In this document: positions 46,527 to 50,979 of the stretch, in pieces
Layout of the letters: each line of letters starts with the position of its first letter
Numbering within the stretch: position 1 is the stretch's first letter
Origin: Sphingomonas sanxanigenens
Lineage (GTDB): Bacteria; Pseudomonadota; Alphaproteobacteria; Sphingomonadales; Sphingomonadaceae
Direction: 5' to 3'
Length of the DNA: 50,979 nucleotides
NCBI GenBank assembly: GCA_003240855.1
Contig: QFNN01000007.1
Span: 1 to 50,979, forward strand
Position numbers and translations under genes: made by a program
Notes under the pieces: generated by a model
Databases searched by the model: none
Told to the model about the DNA's origin: nothing
What the model saw: the letters and a program-made list of their open reading frames with translations, nothing else

Positions 46527-46806
46527 CGCTTGGCTTTGTCGTTGGGGGCGCGATCCCTTATTCGAGAATATGAGTGTCGCTGAGCAGGGTGCAGACCAAG
46601 GTTCCGGCACATCTGGCGCGGTTCAGTGGCCTCATCTCGTCTGCGCGTAGTCGCATGTCGGCTAGCCGCTCCACTCCAGCCATGCGCTGACCCGCCCACA
46701 ACGCTCGGCGCGGCCGCGCGGAAAAACTTCACGCTCCCCCCGCGAAACCCCTTTCGTCGTGCGACTTTAGGACTATCGTTCGCCGCCTTGTCCCGGAGGG
46801 GGATCG
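46527..46806. other. 280-nt intergenic region with no gene seen
   Basis: Between the efflux tetR gene and the amidohydrolase cluster. I see no coding frame with a ribosome site, no tRNA and no strong palindrome. The last 15 nt contain a CGGAGGGGGATCG ribosome site for the next gene. A promoter for the amidohydrolase cluster should lie here but none stands out. Confidence 0.5.
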
Positions 46807-48060
46807 ATGCGTTTTCTTTTCGTCCTGCTTGCGTTCGCCGCCGCCATGCCCGTTGACGCCGCGAGCATCCTGCTCAGGCCTGACCGCGTCTTTGACGGCG
46901 TTGATGCGCGCCCGCATGCGGGCTGGGCGGTCCTCGTCACCGATGGCCGCATCGCCGCCGCCGGGCCGGACGTGCAGGCGCCCGCCGATGCCGAGGTCGT
47001 CGATCTGCCCGGCATGACGCTCATCCCCGGCCTGATCGAGGGCCATTCGCACCTGCTGCTCCATCCTTATAACGAGACGAGCTGGGACGATCAGGTGCTC
47101 CATGAGCCGCTGGCGCTGCGTGTCGCGCGCGCGACCGTCGCCGCGCGGGCGACGCTGATGGCGGGCTTCACCACCACGCGCGATCTCGGCACCGAAGGCG
47201 CGGCCTATGCCGATGTCGGACTGAAGCAGGCGATTGATCAGGGGATCGTGCCGGGGCCGCACATGATCGTCGCCACCCGCGCCCTCGTTGCCACCGGATC
47301 CTATGGCCCCAAGGGTTTCGAGCCCGGCGTCGCCGTGCCGCTGGGCGCGGAGGAAGCCGACGGCCCCGGCCTCGTCGCCGCCGTTCGCCGTCAGATCGGC
47401 GGCGGGGCGGATGTCGTGAAGATCTACGCCGATTATCGCTGGCGGCCCGGCGAGGACAGCCGCCCGACCTTCTCGGAGGATGAGCTGCGCGCCGCCATCG
47501 CCGCCGCCCATTCGTCGGGGCGCAAGGTCGCGATCCACGCCTATACGGACGAGGCGGTCGCCCGTTCGGTCCGCGCGGGCGCCGACACGATCGAGCATGG
47601 CGCGGGCGCATCGGCGGCGACGCTGCGGCTGATGCGCGAACGCGGTGTGGGGCTGTGCCCGACGCTTGCGGCCTCCGACGCGGTCGCGCGCTATCGCGGC
47701 TGGAACGGCGTCGATCCCGCGCCCCCCGCCGTCGCCGATGCGCGCAAGGGCTTTGCGGCGATGCTCGCTTCAGGCGTTTCGCTGTGCGTCGGCGGCGATG
47801 TCGGCGTATTCGCGCATGGCGAGAATGCGCGTGAGATGGAATTGATGGTTGCTGGCGGCATGCCCGCGCCGCAGGTGCTGATCGCCGCCACTTCGGGCAA
47901 TGCGAAGCTGTTCGGGATCGAAGGCAGGGCCGGTGCGATCCGCCCCGGCCTCGATGCCGATCTGGTCGCCGTCGCGGGCGATCCGACGCGGGATATCAGG
48001 GCGGTTCGCGCCGTCAGGCTGGTGATGAAGGATGGAAAGATCGTGAGGAACGAAAGATAA
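46807..48060 (+). CDS. Exported metal-dependent amidohydrolase (COG1228 type), first copy
   Basis: A 417-residue amidohydrolase-superfamily protein with a Sec signal peptide (MRFLFVLLAFAAAMPVDA). Metal-site motifs: H80 and H82 in GLIEGHSHLL, the carboxylated Lys in DVVKIYADY, His in KVAIHAYTDEA and DTIEHGAGAS, and the Asp of LCVGGDVGVFAHG. The fold end is GIEGRAGAIRPGLDADLVAVAGDP. Characterised relatives from Caulobacter and environmental DNA are periplasmic Xaa-Arg/Lys, Xaa-hydrophobic or Xaa-Pro dipeptidases, so a dipeptidase or amidase role is likely but the substrate is not predictable. The stop overlaps the next start (TAATG). Confidence 0.88.
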   Translation: MRFLFVLLAFAAAMPVDAASILLRPDRVFDGVDARPHAGWAVLVTDGRIAAAGPDVQAPADAEVVDLPGMTLIPGLIEGHSHLLLHPYNETSWDDQVLHEPLALRVARATVAARATLMAGFTTTRDLGTEGAAYADVGLKQAIDQGIVPGPHMIVATRALVATGSYGPKGFEPGVAVPLGAEEADGPGLVAAVRRQIGGGADVVKIYADYRWRPGEDSRPTFSEDELRAAIAAAHSSGRKVAIHAYTDEAVARSVRAGADTIEHGAGASAATLRLMRERGVGLCPTLAASDAVARYRGWNGVDPAPPAVADARKGFAAMLASGVSLCVGGDVGVFAHGENAREMELMVAGGMPAPQVLIAATSGNAKLFGIEGRAGAIRPGLDADLVAVAGDPTRDIRAVRAVRLVMKDGKIVRNER

Positions 48061-49415
48061 TGAAGCGACTATTGGGTCTGATGCTGGCGGCGGCGGTCGT
48101 CGTCCAGCCGGTTGCGGCGCTCGCCGCCGATGCGCAGCCGGCGCGCACGCTTTACACCGGCGCGACGCTGATCGACGGCAATGGCGGCCCCGCGCGCCGC
48201 GACATGGCCGTGCTGGTCGAGGGTGAACGCATCGCCGCAGTGCTGCCCGCGAAGCAGCTTTCCGCCGCCCAGCGCGCGGGCGCGTCGGTCGTCGATCTTT
48301 CCGGCCGCTATCTGATCCCTGGCCTCATCGATACGCATATCCACACCGCGACGCCGCCCAATCGCCGCCGCGCCGAGGCGATCCTGCGCCGCGACCTCTA
48401 TGGCGGCGTCACCGCCGTGCGCGACATGGCCGACGATCTCCGCTCGGTCGCCGAACTGACCCGCGCCGCGCTGGTCGGCGAGATTGCGTCGCCCGACATT
48501 TATTTCGCCGCGCTGATGGCCGGGCCGAGCTTTTTCGACGATCCGCGCACCCACGCCGTCAGCCGCGGGGTGACCGCCGGCAAGGTGCCGTGGATGCAGG
48601 CGATCACCGAGCAGACCGACATGCCGATCGCCGTCGCGATCGCGCGCGGAACGGGCGCTTCGGCGATCAAGATCTACGCCAACCTGCCGGGCGATCTCGT
48701 CGCGAAGATCGTCGCCGAGGCGCATCGCCAGGGCATCGCCGTGTGGACGCACAGCGCGATATTCCCCGCTACGCCTCAACAGGTAATCGACGCCGCGCCC
48801 GATGTGGTCAGCCATGTCTGCTACATGGCCTATCAGGTGGCCGATCAGGTGCCCGCTTCCTACCAGCAGCGCGTTCCGGTCCCCTATGATCGCCTGCAGG
48901 GCGAAAATCCGGTTATAACCGGGCTGTTCAAACAGATGGTCGCGAAGAACATCATCCTCGACGCCACCGGCCGGGTCTATCTGGAATATGACGCCGCCGC
49001 CGGCCGCCCCGGCGCGAAGCCGGCGCTGTGCAGCGCCGACGTGGCCGCGCGGATGATCGCGCAGGCGTGGAAGCTGGGCGTCCAGATCTCGACCGGGACC
49101 GACGGCAATGCCGACGCCGACAGCGTCTGGCCCGAACTGTTCGATGAACTCGATTTCCTCGCCAATCGCGTCCACATCCCCACTGCGCAGGTGATCCGCT
49201 CGGCGACGCTCGTCGGCGCGCGCGCGGCGGGGGCGGAGAAGGACATGGGCACGATCGAGCCGGGCAAGCTCGCCAATCTCGTCGTCCTCACGGCCGATCC
49301 GCTTGCCGATATCCACAATGTGAAAAGCGTCGAGACCGTGGTGAAGCGCGGCCACGCCTATCCGCGCGCCGATTTCAAGCCGCTCGACGCCGCCGAACTG
49401 AAGGAAGCCCAATGA
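48060..49415 (+). CDS. Exported metal-dependent amidohydrolase (COG1228 type), second copy
   Basis: A 451-residue relative of the preceding protein, with a signal peptide (residues 1-22, ending AALA). Motifs: H93 and H95 in GLIDTHIHTA, Lys in SAIKIYANLPG, His in VWTHSAIFPA and DVVSHVCYMAYQV, Asp in QISTGTDGNADADS. It differs strongly from the first copy around the substrate pocket (DQVPASYQQRVPVPYDRLQG), so the two enzymes probably have different specificities rather than being a recent duplication. It overlaps the first gene by 1 nt and the next gene by 4 nt. Confidence 0.88.
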   Translation: MKRLLGLMLAAAVVVQPVAALAADAQPARTLYTGATLIDGNGGPARRDMAVLVEGERIAAVLPAKQLSAAQRAGASVVDLSGRYLIPGLIDTHIHTATPPNRRRAEAILRRDLYGGVTAVRDMADDLRSVAELTRAALVGEIASPDIYFAALMAGPSFFDDPRTHAVSRGVTAGKVPWMQAITEQTDMPIAVAIARGTGASAIKIYANLPGDLVAKIVAEAHRQGIAVWTHSAIFPATPQQVIDAAPDVVSHVCYMAYQVADQVPASYQQRVPVPYDRLQGENPVITGLFKQMVAKNIILDATGRVYLEYDAAAGRPGAKPALCSADVAARMIAQAWKLGVQISTGTDGNADADSVWPELFDELDFLANRVHIPTAQVIRSATLVGARAAGAEKDMGTIEPGKLANLVVLTADPLADIHNVKSVETVVKRGHAYPRADFKPLDAAELKEAQ

Positions 49416-50527
49416 ACGCCGACCGCCGCACCTTCCTGGCCCTGTCGACCGCCGCCGCCGCAATGCCCGCGCGCGCGATCGCCCAGGCCGCCGATCCCAT
49501 CCGCGACATGATCGTCATCAATGCGCTTGGCGGGATCGGCGATCCCAATGTGCGCGACGACGGCGGCGCGCTCAGCCCGCGCGTCCTGTCGGACATCCGC
49601 GCTTCCGGGGCGACCGCGGTCAACATCACCATCGGCTATGTTTTTGGAAAGGAAGAGCCGTTCGAGACCAGCGTCCGTGACGTCGCCGACACGCAGGCGC
49701 TGATCCGCCGCTATTCCGACCGGCTGGTCCATGCCCTCACCGCCGCTGACATTCGCCGCGCCAAGGCGGAAGGCAAGCTGGCGCTGATCCTCGGTTTCCA
49801 GAATGCGGCGATGATGGGTGCGGATGCGAAGCGCGTCGACATCTTCGCCGATCTCGGCGTCCGCGTGATCCAGCTTACCTATAATGGCCCCAACCAGATC
49901 GGCGACGGATCGACCGTGCCCGAAAATCGCGGCATTTCGCCTTTCGGCCGCGAAGTGATCGAACGCCTCAACGCGAAGCGCGTGATGGTCGATCTCTCGC
50001 ACAGCGGCCAGCGCACCTGCCTGGAGGCGGCGCAGATCTCCAAGGCGCCGATCTCGATCAACCATACGGGCTGCCGCGCCGTCACCGATCTGCCGCGCAA
50101 CAAGACGGACGAGGAATTGCGTCTGGTGGCGGAAAAGGGCGGCTTCGTCGGCATCTACTTCATGCCGTTCCTCAATCCGACCGGCCATGCCCGCGCGGCC
50201 GACGTCGTCGCGCATCTCGAACATGCCGTGAATGTCTGCGGCGAGGATCATGTCGGCATCGGCACCGATGGCGGGATCAGCCAGATCGACGATCTGAAGG
50301 CCTATGAGGCGGAGCTGGCGAAGGAGATCGCCGCACGCCGCGCCGCCGGCATCAGCGCGCCGGGCGAGCGGCCCGATACCTATCCCTTCGTCGTCGATCT
50401 TCGCGGCCCCGATCAGTTTCGCAAGCTTGCCGGCCTGCTTGCCGCAAAGGGCTGGTCGACGGCGCGGATCGAGAAGATCATGGGCGCCAATTTCATGCGC
50501 TACGCGACTGATATCTGGGGAAGCTGA
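49412..50527 (+). CDS. Tat-exported M19 (membrane dipeptidase)-like protein with degenerate metal site
   Basis: A 371-residue protein aligning over its length with renal dipeptidase. A twin-arginine signal is at the start (DRRTFLALS, cleavage after AIAQA). Alignable blocks are ISPFGREVIERLNAKRVMVDLSH, ISINHTGCRAVTD and VGIGTDGG. The usual HxD pair after the first strand is replaced (VINALGGIGD, so Leu39 and Gly41), the bridging Glu is Gln130 (LILGFQNAAMM) and another active-site His is Tyr157. His197, His218 and Asp286 remain. The normal two-zinc site therefore cannot form. It may bind one metal, act on another substrate or be a binding protein. Its start overlaps the preceding stop (ATGA). 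Confidence 0.85.
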   Translation: MNADRRTFLALSTAAAAMPARAIAQAADPIRDMIVINALGGIGDPNVRDDGGALSPRVLSDIRASGATAVNITIGYVFGKEEPFETSVRDVADTQALIRRYSDRLVHALTAADIRRAKAEGKLALILGFQNAAMMGADAKRVDIFADLGVRVIQLTYNGPNQIGDGSTVPENRGISPFGREVIERLNAKRVMVDLSHSGQRTCLEAAQISKAPISINHTGCRAVTDLPRNKTDEELRLVAEKGGFVGIYFMPFLNPTGHARAADVVAHLEHAVNVCGEDHVGIGTDGGISQIDDLKAYEAELAKEIAARRAAGISAPGERPDTYPFVVDLRGPDQFRKLAGLLAAKGWSTARIEKIMGANFMRYATDIWGS

Positions 50528-50979
50528 ATGATCGTCATCGGGCGCGAGGATGTTGCGCGCCATCTCGATTACGCAACCTGCATCGGCCTTGTCCGCGAAG
50601 CGATGATCGCTCTGGCGGGCGGGGAGACGCGGCAGTTGCTGCGCAGCATCCTCGATCTGGAGGGCGGCGACGCTTTCGGCGTCATGCCCGGCGCGATGGG
50701 CGATGCGGTGGGGGCGAAGCTTATCACCGTCTATCCCGGCAATTTCGCGAAAGGCGTCCCGTCGCATCAGGGCGCGATCCTGATCTTCGATCGCGCCAGC
50801 GGCGCGCCGACGGCGCTGATCGAGGCCGGCGAGGTGACGGCGATCCGCACCGCCGCCGCCTCGGCCGCCGCGACCGGGGCGATGGCCCGGCCCGACGCCC
50901 GGCGGCTCGCCATTCTCGGCTATGGCGAGCAGGCGTGGCGGCACGTGGCGGCGATCGGCGAAGTGCGCTCGCTCTCGCA
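50528..50979 (+). CDS. Ornithine cyclodeaminase/mu-crystallin family protein (cut by window end)
   Basis: The first 150 residues of an NAD(P)-dependent ornithine cyclodeaminase/mu-crystallin family protein, starting right after the M19-like stop. It shows MIVIGREDVARHLDYATCIGLVREAM, then MPGAMGDAVGAKLITVYPGN, HQGAILIFDRASGAPTALIEAGEVTAIRTAA and the Rossmann start LAILGYGEQAWRH. Family members cyclise ornithine to proline or reduce cyclic ketimines and iminium compounds. No signal peptide, so it acts in the cytoplasm on a product that the exported enzymes upstream may release. Its C-terminal half is outside the window. Confidence 0.9.
   Translation, partial: MIVIGREDVARHLDYATCIGLVREAMIALAGGETRQLLRSILDLEGGDAFGVMPGAMGDAVGAKLITVYPGNFAKGVPSHQGAILIFDRASGAPTALIEAGEVTAIRTAAASAAATGAMARPDARRLAILGYGEQAWRHVAAIGEVRSLS

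Overview
The window is high-GC chromosomal DNA of an alphaproteobacterium, almost certainly from the Sphingomonadales (Sphingomonas, Sphingobium, Novosphingobium or Rhizorhabdus type). The pointers are a PEPxxWA-CTERM surface protein, an aroQ-accB-accC block with aat, a DUF2155 gene and an NDUFA12-like gene nearby, a fused ThiS-ThiG, an EcfG-type stress promoter (GGAAC-N16-CGTT), a NodT/EmrAB efflux set and several periplasmic amidohydrolases. No phage, integrase, transposase, CRISPR array or rRNA was found. The species cannot be named from sequence alone.

Bases 1-16200 (mostly minus strand) hold a partial glycosyltransferase, a PEP-CTERM protein, then the transcription/translation core in the order tRNA-Trp, secE, nusG, rplK, rplA, rplJ, rplL, (tetR and a divergent carotenoid oxygenase), rpoB, rpoC. 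The usual rplL-rpoB junction is broken by the two accessory genes. rpoBC has its own strong promoter-like site and a leader of about 180 nt. rplJL has a promoter and an L10-type leader.

Bases 16200-25600 carry a GGDEF-EAL protein, a fatty acyl-AMP ligase, recX, a double cold-shock-domain protein, an NDUFA12-like gene, a DUF2155 gene, aat (overlapping the DUF2155 gene tail to tail by 184 nt), a DUF4386 membrane protein, an orphan ParA ATPase and a group III truncated globin. Bases 25600-30150 hold a tiny Cys-repeat secreted protein, arsC, accC, accB, aroQ, a thiS-thiG fusion and a csbD stress gene, with two REP-like palindromes.

Bases 30150-41650 are metabolic: an acetolactate-synthase-like TPP enzyme divergent from an SMP-30 lactonase, a secreted protein of unknown function, a 3-oxoacid CoA-transferase whose two subunit genes are separated by a lipoprotein phosphatase gene, a serine hydrolase, leuC and leuD with a 39-codon gene wedged between them, an alpha/beta hydrolase and an AraC regulator. 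Bases 41650-46530 are a tripartite drug efflux operon with a divergent TetR and a clear operator. Bases 46800-50979 are a tightly packed gene set: two exported COG1228-type amidohydrolases, a Tat-exported M19-like protein that lacks most of the canonical zinc ligands, and the start of an ornithine cyclodeaminase/mu-crystallin family gene. This last set looks like a periplasmic peptide or amide utilisation pathway and is the part least explained by known systems.
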